Assembly (NCBI RefSeq): GCF_001610875.1
Contig: NZ_CP011272.1
Span: 3,391,988-3,455,987, forward strand
From: Pirellula sp. SH-Sr6A
GTDB lineage: Bacteria; Planctomycetota; Planctomycetia; Pirellulales; Pirellulaceae
DNA: 64,000 bases
Reading direction: 5' to 3'
In this document: positions 1 to 8,772 of the stretch, one piece after another
How positions within the stretch are numbered: the first letter of the stretch is position 1
Layout: every line of letters starts with the position of its first letter
The notes under the pieces: generated by a model
Database searches by the model: none
Seen by the model: the letters and a program-made list of their open reading frames with translations, nothing else
What the model was told of the DNA's origin: nothing
Made by a program: the position numbers and the translations under genes

Positions 1-123
1 TTGCAACGGATTCCTGCCGAGCAAGACGCGAAATTCAAAGCGGTAACTCCGCACGATCGCGCCGGTTGGGAACGATATCTGACCGCATTGATTCAGGACC
101 TGGATCGGGAAAATACCCCATGA
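1..123 (+). CDS. C-terminal fragment of an unidentified protein
   Basis: The frame is open from the first base and ends at TGA 121-123, giving about 40 residues that finish in a hydrophilic helix-like tail (ending DLDRENTP). The start lies outside the window. I cannot recognise the family from this tail. The 136 nt that follow hold no gene that I can support. It is on the same strand as the next four genes. Confidence 0.5.
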   Translation: MQRIPAEQDAKFKAVTPHDRAGWERYLTALIQDLDRENTP

Positions 124-259
124 GGATTCTGATTAATTCGTCTGGCCAAACCCCGACTCCCTTGACGATAAAAGAAGACCGATCGAGACATCCGAGTTTG
201 GTAGGGGCGCCAGACAAAGATCGATCAATTCTTTATTCTCGTTTCCGAACGGAATTGGA

Positions 260-1333
260 ATGCCAGCTTTGCGTCTAGCGAATTCCATTCGAATGCTTGC
301 GACAAGCGGGCTTGCCGTCGTACTGGCTTGCTCGGCAACGCAGGCTCAGGGGTTGCGGCCAGAACCCGAGGTCACGATTCCCGTCGGAAACTCCACTCGA
401 GAAGCGCGCGACCAAGCGATACGATCGCTTCCCTACCCACAACTGACGCAAGCAGCATCGTCGAAGATCCGTGAGGTCGTCGACCACGCCAGTTATTTCC
501 GACGCCTCCCCTCGCAATCGGTCGAATGCGACCCGGAGATGTTTTCGTTCCTGGTGCGCAATCCAGAAGTGATTGTGAACATTTGGGATGTGATGGGAAT
601 CACCCGTGTCTCGCTGCAGCGATTGGGTCAGTACCAGTTGGCAGGAGATGATGGTTCCGGCACGACTTGCAAAATGGATCTCATTTTCGGTAACGATACC
701 ACGCACATTTATCATGTGACTGGCGGCTACAAAGGAAGCATGTGGCCTAAGGAGTTGCACGGGAAAAGCGTCGTCGTCCTTCATCACAAAGCGTTGCCAG
801 CATCCGGTGGAGTTCCACAAATGTCTGTCACGATGGACGTGTTTTTGAAGTTGGAGAATCTAGGGGCGGACTTGGTCGTCCGAACCCTGGGACCGCTGGT
901 CAACAAGAGCGCTGACTACAACTTTGTGGAGTGCGTCGCGTTTGTAGGTCAAGTGTCTCAGGTAGCCGTCAACAACCCGGTCGGCCTGCAGAACTTGGCT
1001 TCGCGATTGGACTCCGTCGATCCTCGTGTCCGAGATCAGTTTGTTAGCACGGCCAAAGCGATGGCGACCAAGTATCCAGCGCGAGGGCAGCGCCCGCTCG
1101 TCATCGGATCTACACCTGGCGGTTATAGCGTCGAAGAGGTGTTCGAAGTAGAATCCGAGCTCGTTGCAACGGTGGTTCCTCCACCGGATGCCATACTGAC
1201 ATCCTCCGATGCGGCATCGAGACCGATTTCCACTCGAAAGCCTCCGAGCGGTCCGAATCGCGCAGAGGGCGAGAATCGTGAGGGTAGCAGCGATTCACCC
1301 ACCCTTCAGAAATTACGTCGCATCAGTCCTTGA
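260..1333 (+). CDS. Secreted protein of unknown function
   Basis: This is a 357-aa protein. Residues 1-30 look like a signal peptide: a basic start, a hydrophobic run around LAVVLACSATQAQ and a likely cut after AQ30. The body has no motif that I recognise. A region around residues 75-260 looks like a compact mixed alpha/beta domain, and the last 60 residues are rich in Ser, Pro and Arg and probably disordered. The style resembles planctomycete-specific exported proteins. An in-frame ATG at 293 would still leave a signal peptide. Its stop overlaps a possible TTG start of the next gene, so the two may be co-transcribed. No function is assigned. Confidence 0.8.
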   Translation: MPALRLANSIRMLATSGLAVVLACSATQAQGLRPEPEVTIPVGNSTREARDQAIRSLPYPQLTQAASSKIREVVDHASYFRRLPSQSVECDPEMFSFLVRNPEVIVNIWDVMGITRVSLQRLGQYQLAGDDGSGTTCKMDLIFGNDTTHIYHVTGGYKGSMWPKELHGKSVVVLHHKALPASGGVPQMSVTMDVFLKLENLGADLVVRTLGPLVNKSADYNFVECVAFVGQVSQVAVNNPVGLQNLASRLDSVDPRVRDQFVSTAKAMATKYPARGQRPLVIGSTPGGYSVEEVFEVESELVATVVPPPDAILTSSDAASRPISTRKPPSGPNRAEGENREGSSDSPTLQKLRRISP

Positions 1334-1374
1334 TCGGTCGCCGTCCATCGAGAGCCTGCGACACGGCATTCGAG

Positions 1375-2034
1375 ATGGCATACTCTCTTAGCGATCTATT
1401 GCAGCACCGGTTGCTTTTTCTCGGGACCAACAACAAGAAAAAAATCCTCGAACTCGGAAATGAACTTCGACCTCGTGGTTTTGACATTTGTTGTCCCAAA
1501 GATTTCGAAGACCACTTTGATGTCGAGGAAACCGGTTCGACCTTCATCGAGAATGCGCGTATCAAAGCTATGGCGCAGGCTCAGCATCGTGGCATTTGGG
1601 CAATAGGCGAAGACAGCGGGCTGTGCGTCGTAGCGCTCGATGGCGAACCAGGCATTTACTCCGCTCGATTCAGCGGCGCGGGAGCTACCGACGCGTCGAA
1701 CAACTCGTTGCTCCTGGAACGCATGAAAGACGTTCCAGCTACGCATCGACATGCTTATTATGTTTCGACTATCGCTCTCTCGGACCCCGACGGCGTGGTT
1801 CATCTGGAGTCGAGCGGTGAATGTTGGGGACGTGTTTTAAAAGAACCGAGGGGCCAAGGAGGGTTCGGCTACGATCCACTCTTCGAGATCGCCGAGTACC
1901 ACCAAACGTTCGCAGAAATGGGATTGGGGGTGAAACGTGCGATCAGCCATCGTGCTCGCTCGCTTCGCTCGTTCCTTCGACAATTGGACATCGCGGTATT
2001 GCTGCAGCTTCGATCCGAGAAGCAGCATGATTGA
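1375..2034 (+). CDS. rdgB: RdgB/HAM1 family non-canonical purine NTP pyrophosphatase
   Basis: House-cleaning enzyme that hydrolyses dITP, ITP and XTP to monophosphates and keeps deaminated purines out of nucleic acids. The family signature is clear: TNNKKK near residues 18-23 (nucleotide binding), EDSGL followed by ALDGEPGIYSARFSG (metal and base pocket), GFGYDPLF, and a C-terminal SHRARSL. The length of 219 aa fits the family. ATG 1375 is chosen because the homology begins just after it; a TTG at 1330 would add 15 unconserved residues. The stop overlaps the start of the permease gene by 8 nt. Confidence 0.92.
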   Translation: MAYSLSDLLQHRLLFLGTNNKKKILELGNELRPRGFDICCPKDFEDHFDVEETGSTFIENARIKAMAQAQHRGIWAIGEDSGLCVVALDGEPGIYSARFSGAGATDASNNSLLLERMKDVPATHRHAYYVSTIALSDPDGVVHLESSGECWGRVLKEPRGQGGFGYDPLFEIAEYHQTFAEMGLGVKRAISHRARSLRSFLRQLDIAVLLQLRSEKQHD

Positions 2035-2767
2035 CCAGCCTTGGCAATGGGCACTCCTCGCGATTGCAGCGTTGGGCATCGGCATCACGAAAAGCGGCTT
2101 CGCAGGTGTCAGCATGGTCCATGTGCTGATCTTCGCCCATCTCTTCGGCGCGAGAGAATCGACCGGACTGGTGCTCCCTCTGTTGATTGCCGGGGACTTG
2201 TTCGCGATGTGGACCTACGGAAAGCACGCGAAGTGGGGCTTTATCCGCAAGATGCTTCCTCCCGCCTTGGCGGGGATCCTCCTGGGCGCCTGGATGATGA
2301 CTTGGCTCCCCGAATCTCTTTACAAGCCTTTGATTGGGGTGATCATTCTCGGCTTGGTAGGTCTGCAGATTATCCGCATCTGGAAAGGGGAGTGGCTCGA
2401 GTCGGTTCCTCACAGCGCGTGGTTCGCTTGGAGCATGGGCATTCTGGCCGGTTCGACCACGATGCTTGCCAACGCAGCCGGACCGGTTTTCGGTCTCTAT
2501 CTCCTAGCGATCGGACTGCCGAAGATGGAATTTGTAGGAACCGCCGCTTGGTTCTTTCTCCTGATCAACGTCATCAAACTCCCCTTTAGCTGGGGGCTTG
2601 GACTGATCCGAGTCGATACGTTGTGGCTCAATGCCATCCTCCTTCCGGTTGTTGCAATCGGACTTGTTTTGGGCAAGATGTTGCTGAAATGGGTCTCCCA
2701 GCGGATCTTTGATAGCATCGTTCTGGCGCTGACGGCCGCTGCCGCCCTTCGCATGCTGCTAAACTGA
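2027..2767 (+). CDS. TauE/SafE family membrane permease (putative anion exporter)
   Basis: A 246-aa integral membrane protein with about eight hydrophobic segments in two halves. An early ALGIGITKSGFAG segment and a GSTTMLANAAGPVFGLYL segment match the two repeats of the TauE/SafE (DUF81) family, whose members are linked to export of sulfite, sulfoacetate and other organic anions. The substrate cannot be read from sequence. ATG 2027 sits inside the end of rdgB; upstream in-frame codons would only translate rdgB sequence in another frame. Translational coupling with rdgB is likely. No sulfur gene is adjacent. Confidence 0.85.
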   Translation: MIDQPWQWALLAIAALGIGITKSGFAGVSMVHVLIFAHLFGARESTGLVLPLLIAGDLFAMWTYGKHAKWGFIRKMLPPALAGILLGAWMMTWLPESLYKPLIGVIILGLVGLQIIRIWKGEWLESVPHSAWFAWSMGILAGSTTMLANAAGPVFGLYLLAIGLPKMEFVGTAAWFFLLINVIKLPFSWGLGLIRVDTLWLNAILLPVVAIGLVLGKMLLKWVSQRIFDSIVLALTAAAALRMLLN

Positions 2768-2859
2768 CAGCGGACCTCCGAATCCATCTTGTGCTAGCGA
2801 TCTCATCCTGCTAATCGACAGACTATTCCTGTCCGGCTAACCATTGCGGGGAAGTGTCG

Positions 2860-5800
2860 ATGCGTTTTTTGAATAGTTCCAACCTCCTAGGCTTGTTGAT
2901 CGCTCTTTGCCTCAGTCTCTGGGCTCAAGGGCAAACGCCTCGGTATCCCGATTTTACGGGCCCCCAGAGCGACGTCGCGCGCCGAGCGGAGGCAATTCGT
3001 GCTATCGGGGAACTTGCCGTCCGCGATCTCTCGACACTTCCTGAAAGTCTTCCACAGCTCGTGGAGGCATTGAACGATGAGAGCAAGGAAGTTCGCTTCG
3101 CTGCTGCCAAGGCGATCGGAAGTTCGGCGGTCAAGCTTGATCGAATCCGATTTTCCCGTCGAAGCTTCCCCAAGTGGGAGGACCTCGCTCCGCTCTATCG
3201 CAATGCGTCTGCCCGGTTGGATTCCATCGGGACGTACGCTCGCATCCAACGTCAAATCGATGCCTTCATCGACCGAAACGAACAGTTGCACCTTGCTGGC
3301 ACCCAAACTCTCCCACGGGGCCTTCCGCCGACGAATCAACGTGCGATCAACAAGGAGACTCAACAGTTCCTCGATGATTTCTTTCGAATCGAAGAAGATC
3401 AACTTGTTGAGATGTGGCGTTATGCCCATCGTCATTTGCCAGCCCTCTCCTCGGCAGACCGACAGCGGGCTCTGGAAGAACTCGTGACCACCGCCCCTCC
3501 GCGATGGTTCGAGTTCATGCTCCTGCTTTCGGACAACTATGACGACGATGTGCTGTCTGCGGTGTTGATGCAGGGCAAAAAGGAATTCGACGCGAATCAA
3601 GCTTTCTTATTGACCATCGCAACGCCCCAAAGAGAGGCAGTTCGCAGAGCGCTCGCTTCGGTCGCTTGCAATTCGGCTCGGAGCGAGGAAGATCGTTTGC
3701 TGGCTCTGGCATCCCTAGCTCAGAGTCCCATGTGCGAGCCGCAGATCCTTTCGCAAATCATTCGATTCTCTCTGCAACAACGGTCACCCTCGCGTTTAAC
3801 AGAGTTGTTCGCGCTCCTCACCAAGAACCGAGATCGCGTGAGTGAATCCGAGCGACAGGCTGTCAAGCGATATGGGCTGGCCATCCTCGAAAACGATAGC
3901 GAGGATAGCTGGCGGCGAGGTGAATTGGTTCATGCGTTAAGCGAGTATCTGCCTGGTGACGCCGAAGTTCTTCGGTCGATCGAAAGTCTCCTGATGCAGG
4001 AGGAGGTCGATAGTGATTCCCTCGTCATGGAGGCCCTCGCGGCTTGTTCGTACCATGGAGAAGCCTGCTCGCAGATCGCACCGCGACTCATCGACTTGAT
4101 TTCCAACACCGATGGTGGCGTACGCGAGCTCACTTTGGCCGCTTTGCAGCATGTCAAAGGCCTCGGTGAAAGGGAAGTCTCCGTCATCGTTTCGCTCCTA
4201 TGTGATAAGCGCGAGTCTGCCGAAGCCAAGTTGCGCGCCGCGAGAATTCTGAAATCCAATCCGGAACTGGCAAGCAAACGATTGCGAGAAACGATCCTTC
4301 GCGATCTCCATGTCGACCCGGATAACCGCTGCATTGTTGACTTGCTCCGCGCATGTGAAATCGTTGGCGCGCGGGATGAGCAGCTCGATAGGCTTTGCAG
4401 TCGGATTGCAAACGACTCGTCGTATTGGCTCGAGGAAAGGCTCGCCGCTTATCAAGCTCGAGGCCTATGTTCCGTCGATACAGTGGCCGTCGTGAATGAC
4501 ATGATGAATGTCATCAACGCGGAAGACGAGTCCCCTCAGATCAAGGCAGCTGCATTGCATACGCTCGCGCATGCCACCGGTAGCTGTGCCATTCCAGTTC
4601 TCTCGGAATACACCCACGTCGAGGACGAGTTGCTCGCATGCGCCGCTCGGTATGGTTATCACCTGGCAGGGGAAACCAATACCGCCATACATCTTCTGTT
4701 GGCAATGGTTCCGAGCAAAAAGCTCGACGAATCGATCGAGAATATCGCCCGAGAGATCGGTGAACCAGGCCGAAAAGCCCTTCGTGAAACCTTGGAATCC
4801 AAGACGGCCTCCCTTCCTCAAAGGTTGATCGCCTTTCGAACTCTGGTTGGAATGCCAGCGGCCGATTGGAATGATCTACTCAAATATGTGTCGGGGGATG
4901 AAGAAGGCATGGCATTCGAAGAGTCGCTTCGAACCGCTTGGAATTTCGATGATTCGATTGTTCCCGCGCTCTTCACCAGGATCGACCAATCCCCTGCGAA
5001 TTCACCGATCGCATTGCAAGCTTGGAGATTGGTCGATGACTTCACCGACGGTCTGGGAGCAGGAGGAGAAGAAACGGATGGGATGTCCTCCGCAATGCGG
5101 CAAGCCATCGTCTTTTCGGCTCGAGAACCTGAACCGGGAGAGGTCGTGGGAACGCCGAGGCCCGCGGCCGAAGCTGTCGCGACCGCTCCTCCACCGCCCG
5201 ACAAGTGGCTGGGGGATCGTGCTGTGCCAGCACCTCTTCCCCCTCTTTCCGCTGTCGATCGCGAAGCAGGCATCTCGCGGCGAGTGGATGTGTTCTACGG
5301 TACCAACCGCGCCTTGAAACTGATCTCGCAGTTCAGCCATGCGTTGCGATGGAGTCTGTTTGCGATCGCCGTCCTATGCCTTGTCATCTGCTTGGTTGCC
5401 TTTGCTTGGCAACGAGCGACGCGCTACGCGCTGACGGCATTGGTCGGTTTAGCTGGGGTCGTGTTTCTCGCCCAAGACACCTTGGATGGCTCCGCTTGGT
5501 TCCTCCGATCGCCAGCCCTTTACAGCGGAGATTATGCGGATGAAGTAAAGTTCGGTGTCTGCCAGGTCACCATCCCGGAAACCCACGTCCCAGGGCAACT
5601 CGAATCCCCTTCGCTCTTCATGCGGTTCGAAGTGAAAGAGAATCCCTCGCAACACATCATTCTCGCGAAGACCGAGCAATTAGAGCGAGATGAATTCTTT
5701 AAGAAGCTTCACACGAACATGGATCAAACCGGCAAGAATCTGCTGGTGTTTATTCATGGCTACAACGTTTCCTTTGAAGATGCGGCGCGGCGCACCGCGC

Positions 5801-6444
5801 AGATGGCAGTCGATCTTCAATTTCAGGGAGCTCCTGTGTTCTATAGCTGGCCTTCCCACAACGATTGGTATCGCTACCCGGATGATGCATTGAATATTCA
5901 AGCCAGCGTCGGTCAGATACGCGCCTTCCTCGAGCAACTCGCGAGGGACTCCGGTGCAGAGGCAATCCATCTCGTCGCCCACAGTATGGGGAACGTGGGA
6001 TTGACCCAGGCGCTCGCAAAGCTGGAAAGCGACGGGCCTTTGTTCAGCCAAGTCATTTTGGCCGCTCCAGATATCGATGCAGGGGTCTTCCGCGAGCAAA
6101 TCGCTCCCCGGATTACCAGTAAAGCGAAACGCGTCACGCTGTATACGTCGCAAACCGATCTCGCCCTACTCGCCTCGAGATACTTTAATCAAGGCCAACG
6201 GGTTGGAGATTCCAGTCACGGTGTGGTCGTGTTCCCAGGTATCGAGACCATCGATGCCACGTCGATCGATTCGAGTCTTTTGGGGCATTCCTACTACGGA
6301 AGCAGCGTAAACGTTCTTGAAGATATCGCGAACTTGCTCAAGGACCTGCCGATCAACAATCGAAACTATTTGGAAATGCAAGCGAACCAAAACCCTCCTT
6401 ATTGGTCGTTTGCTCCCAGGTATCGAATGGCGGCTAGGGAGTAG
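2860..6444 (+). CDS. HEAT-repeat membrane protein with C-terminal DUF900 alpha/beta hydrolase
   Basis: A 1194-aa protein. Residues 1-25 form a signal peptide (ending LWAQGQ). About 750 residues of HEAT-like helical repeats follow, then a Pro/Ala linker near 765-800. The DUF900 esterase-like domain opens with VDVFYGTNRA at 809-818. It is interrupted by two hydrophobic helices at about 828-880 and resumes with VFIHGYN, the nucleophile elbow AHSMG (Ser 1042) and a candidate catalytic His 1143 in GHSYYGS. This suggests an exported or membrane-anchored hydrolase with a long protein-interaction arm. Substrate unknown. ATG 2860 is preferred over GTG 2854 because GGGGAAG lies about 6 nt before it. 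Confidence 0.8.
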   Translation: MRFLNSSNLLGLLIALCLSLWAQGQTPRYPDFTGPQSDVARRAEAIRAIGELAVRDLSTLPESLPQLVEALNDESKEVRFAAAKAIGSSAVKLDRIRFSRRSFPKWEDLAPLYRNASARLDSIGTYARIQRQIDAFIDRNEQLHLAGTQTLPRGLPPTNQRAINKETQQFLDDFFRIEEDQLVEMWRYAHRHLPALSSADRQRALEELVTTAPPRWFEFMLLLSDNYDDDVLSAVLMQGKKEFDANQAFLLTIATPQREAVRRALASVACNSARSEEDRLLALASLAQSPMCEPQILSQIIRFSLQQRSPSRLTELFALLTKNRDRVSESERQAVKRYGLAILENDSEDSWRRGELVHALSEYLPGDAEVLRSIESLLMQEEVDSDSLVMEALAACSYHGEACSQIAPRLIDLISNTDGGVRELTLAALQHVKGLGEREVSVIVSLLCDKRESAEAKLRAARILKSNPELASKRLRETILRDLHVDPDNRCIVDLLRACEIVGARDEQLDRLCSRIANDSSYWLEERLAAYQARGLCSVDTVAVVNDMMNVINAEDESPQIKAAALHTLAHATGSCAIPVLSEYTHVEDELLACAARYGYHLAGETNTAIHLLLAMVPSKKLDESIENIAREIGEPGRKALRETLESKTASLPQRLIAFRTLVGMPAADWNDLLKYVSGDEEGMAFEESLRTAWNFDDSIVPALFTRIDQSPANSPIALQAWRLVDDFTDGLGAGGEETDGMSSAMRQAIVFSAREPEPGEVVGTPRPAAEAVATAPPPPDKWLGDRAVPAPLPPLSAVDREAGISRRVDVFYGTNRALKLISQFSHALRWSLFAIAVLCLVICLVAFAWQRATRYALTALVGLAGVVFLAQDTLDGSAWFLRSPALYSGDYADEVKFGVCQVTIPETHVPGQLESPSLFMRFEVKENPSQHIILAKTEQLERDEFFKKLHTNMDQTGKNLLVFIHGYNVSFEDAARRTAQMAVDLQFQGAPVFYSWPSHNDWYRYPDDALNIQASVGQIRAFLEQLARDSGAEAIHLVAHSMGNVGLTQALAKLESDGPLFSQVILAAPDIDAGVFREQIAPRITSKAKRVTLYTSQTDLALLASRYFNQGQRVGDSSHGVVVFPGIETIDATSIDSSLLGHSYYGSSVNVLEDIANLLKDLPINNRNYLEMQANQNPPYWSFAPRYRMAARE

Positions 6445-6476
6445 GAATCTACATTTCTTTTGAACAGGGCCGTACG

Positions 6477-6482
6477 TATAAT
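6477..6482 (+). promoter_or_regulatory. Candidate -10 box before the ABC exporter genes
   Basis: A perfect TATAAT lies 57 nt before the GTG start of the ABC ATPase gene, in a 94-nt gap. No good -35 box is present at 16-18 nt, so this is tentative. Confidence 0.3.
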
Positions 6483-6538
6483 CGGCCGTGTAATCGGCTT
6501 CATCCTCCTCGATTTTTTCACCTCGTGCAGCCTTACTA

Positions 6539-7507
6539 GTGTCCTCGCTTCTCACTCCCACGAACACTTCGAGCTCCCCGGACGGCACCGCTGGCAACGC
6601 GGTGCTCAGGGTTGATGGTATCCGAAAGAAGTTCGGTGCAACCGAAGCGCTCCGAGGCCTCTCTTTTGAAGTACGGGAGGGGGAACGGCTTGCCTTGCTC
6701 GGTCCCAATGGTGCGGGCAAAACCACTCTGATCCGCGCGATCTGCGGTCGCGTCCGACCCGACAGCGGATCGGTCACCCTTTTAGGAAAACCGATCCATG
6801 CCCCAGGAGCCTTGCTACATCTCGGGGTCATCCCACAGGAGTTGGCCATTTACCCAGATTTGACCGCCAAAGAAAACCTCGAGTGCTTTGGTCGATTGCA
6901 CGGGCTCCGCTCCGGCAGTCTCCGGGAACGGGTGGCTTGGGCTTTGGAGTGGATCGGTCTGACCGACCGAGCCCACGATTTGACCCGTACCTTCTCCGGC
7001 GGGATGAAACGGCGTGTTAATATCGCCTGCGGAGTTTTGCATCGCCCTCGCGTGTTGCTATTGGACGAACCTACGGTCGGTGTCGATCCACAAAGCCGAC
7101 AACGCATTTTTGATATGCTCGACGAACTGCATTTCGCTGGAACCAGCATCGTTCTGACCACGCATCATTTAGAGGAAGCCGAGCAACGTAGCGACCGCAT
7201 CGTGATCGTCGATCACGGACAAGTCATCGCGGAAGGGACCATTCAGTCCCTCTTGGAGTCCACCATCGGCTCGGATCGCTTGGTCAGTGTTTCGATTGAA
7301 GGATTGATGGTCACCACCCCCAAGGGCCTACGCTGGGATTCCAAAACCGAGCGCTTCCACGCCTACATCGGAAACGTTGCCGAGGAGTTGCCTGAGTTAT
7401 TGCAAAGCATTCAGCGACTCGGAGGGACCTTGAAAGACCTTGATGTCCATCAACCCAATCTTCACGATGTCTTTTTGCATTTGACTGGCAAGGAGCTTCG
7501 GGAATGA
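6539..7507 (+). CDS. ABC-2 type exporter, ATP-binding subunit
   Basis: A 322-aa ABC ATPase: Walker [11 protein letters not shown]-loop region IPQE, signature FSGGMKRR, Walker B VLLLDEP, and the switch His in TTHH. It resembles the CcmA/NodI/NatA drug and polysaccharide exporter group, which powers an ABC-2 permease. The extra 80 C-terminal residues (ending in [15 protein letters not shown]) are typical of this group. The start is GTG 6539. The gene overlaps the permease by 4 nt (ATGA), so the two form one transporter. The substrate is unknown. Confidence 0.92.
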   Translation: MSSLLTPTNTSSSPDGTAGNAVLRVDGIRKKFGATEALRGLSFEVREGERLALLGPNGAGKTTLIRAICGRVRPDSGSVTLLGKPIHAPGALLHLGVIPQELAIYPDLTAKENLECFGRLHGLRSGSLRERVAWALEWIGLTDRAHDLTRTFSGGMKRRVNIACGVLHRPRVLLLDEPTVGVDPQSRQRIFDMLDELHFAGTSIVLTTHHLEEAEQRSDRIVIVDHGQVIAEGTIQSLLESTIGSDRLVSVSIEGLMVTTPKGLRWDSKTERFHAYIGNVAEELPELLQSIQRLGGTLKDLDVHQPNLHDVFLHLTGKELRE

Positions 7508-8772
7508 TCTGGACCGTCGTGCAAACAAGCTGGCGACGGTTGAAGAACAATCGCTCCGAAATGGTGCTGACCTTCGTCGTGCCCATTTTGTTCTTCAGCA
7601 TCTTCGCACTGATCTTCGGTTCGAGAGATTCCTCTTCCTCGACCCCGAAGATCAAGATCGCGATCTGCGATGAGTCTGGCTCCTCCTTGACTCAAAGAGC
7701 AATCGACGAGCTGCAACAACAAAAGTCTTTGCGAATTACACAAGATGTAGACGAAGCAGGAACCCTCAAACAGATCGATCGCGCCGAAACCGAAGAGTTG
7801 GTCCGACGCGGCATGGTCTCCGCGGCCGTCGTCTTTTCGAAAAGCTCTAATCAAACCGATGCACCGAAGATAGAGGTCTTGACCGACTCGTTCGATCAAG
7901 TGGCATCGCAAGTGTTGGTAGCGGTCGTTCAGAAGTCCGTATTCACGGCCCAAAGCAAAGCCATTCCAACGCCGGGTTCTCTTGGATTTCTTCCGACCGG
8001 ATCTCTGCCCAACGGATCTCCGCCAACCGGCGCGGGCACCGTGGGGACTAGAACCGGCGACGTCATTCCCGCTTCTTACACACCCGCCGCAGCCACCGCG
8101 TTTGGAACCTCCACTCCGAGCGGAATGCCGGTCATCGAAAGCGTGGACTTGATCGGCGGTAACAAAACCAACCCGGTTATCGCGATGTACGCAGCAGGCA
8201 TCGCGGTGATGTTTCTCCTGTTCAGTGCGACGACCGCCAGCGGTTCGCTCCTCGAAGAACGCGAGAATTCGACGCTCGATCGCCTTCTCTGCAGCCGATT
8301 GACGATGGACCAGCTGCTGTTGGGCAAGTGGGCCTATTTGACCATCGTTGGGTGCATCCAAATGTTTTTAATGTTTCTGTGGGGATCGATCGTGTTTCGA
8401 ATCGAGCTCTGGAGACACTTCGATGGCTTTGCAGCGATGACACTCGTCACCGCTGGAGCCGCTTCGAGCTTTGCCTTGTTGCTCGCTTCTCTGTGCAAAT
8501 CGCGGACGCAGCTGGGATGGATGTCGACGATTGTCATTCTAAGCATGAGCGCTCTGGGCGGGAGCATGGTACCTCGCTACCTGATGAGCGAATCGATGCA
8601 ACGGGTCGGCTTGGCTACGTTTAACGCTTGGGCACTCGAAGGCTACAACAAAGTCTTTTGGAGAGAGCTATCGTTGGAGGAAATTGGATTGGAGCTAGGA
8701 GTGCTCACCGGATGCGCGGCGGTTTTTATCGTTCTCGCGCGACTCTTCGCTGTTCGCTGGGAACGTTCATGA
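7504..8772 (+). CDS. ABC-2 type exporter, permease subunit
   Basis: A 422-aa protein with one N-terminal membrane helix (MVLTFVVPILFFSIFALIFG), a long extracytoplasmic region of about 175 residues, and five C-terminal helices from about residue 220. This is the YhiH/YbhS-like ABC-2 plan. The external region ends in a low-complexity stretch rich in Gly, Pro, Thr and Ser (about residues 155-200). LLEERENSTLDRLLCS is the usual conserved cytoplasmic loop after the second helix. It starts within the ATPase stop and ends overlapping hrpA, so all three genes are probably one transcript. Confidence 0.88.
   Translation: MIWTVVQTSWRRLKNNRSEMVLTFVVPILFFSIFALIFGSRDSSSSTPKIKIAICDESGSSLTQRAIDELQQQKSLRITQDVDEAGTLKQIDRAETEELVRRGMVSAAVVFSKSSNQTDAPKIEVLTDSFDQVASQVLVAVVQKSVFTAQSKAIPTPGSLGFLPTGSLPNGSPPTGAGTVGTRTGDVIPASYTPAAATAFGTSTPSGMPVIESVDLIGGNKTNPVIAMYAAGIAVMFLLFSATTASGSLLEERENSTLDRLLCSRLTMDQLLLGKWAYLTIVGCIQMFLMFLWGSIVFRIELWRHFDGFAAMTLVTAGAASSFALLLASLCKSRTQLGWMSTIVILSMSALGGSMVPRYLMSESMQRVGLATFNAWALEGYNKVFWRELSLEEIGLELGVLTGCAAVFIVLARLFAVRWERS

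Noticed and set aside
7462-8361. A 299-codon minus-strand frame
   Set aside because: Antisense to the ABC-2 permease, which has clear helices and couples to its ATPase; the frame shows only Arg/Gly-rich composition.
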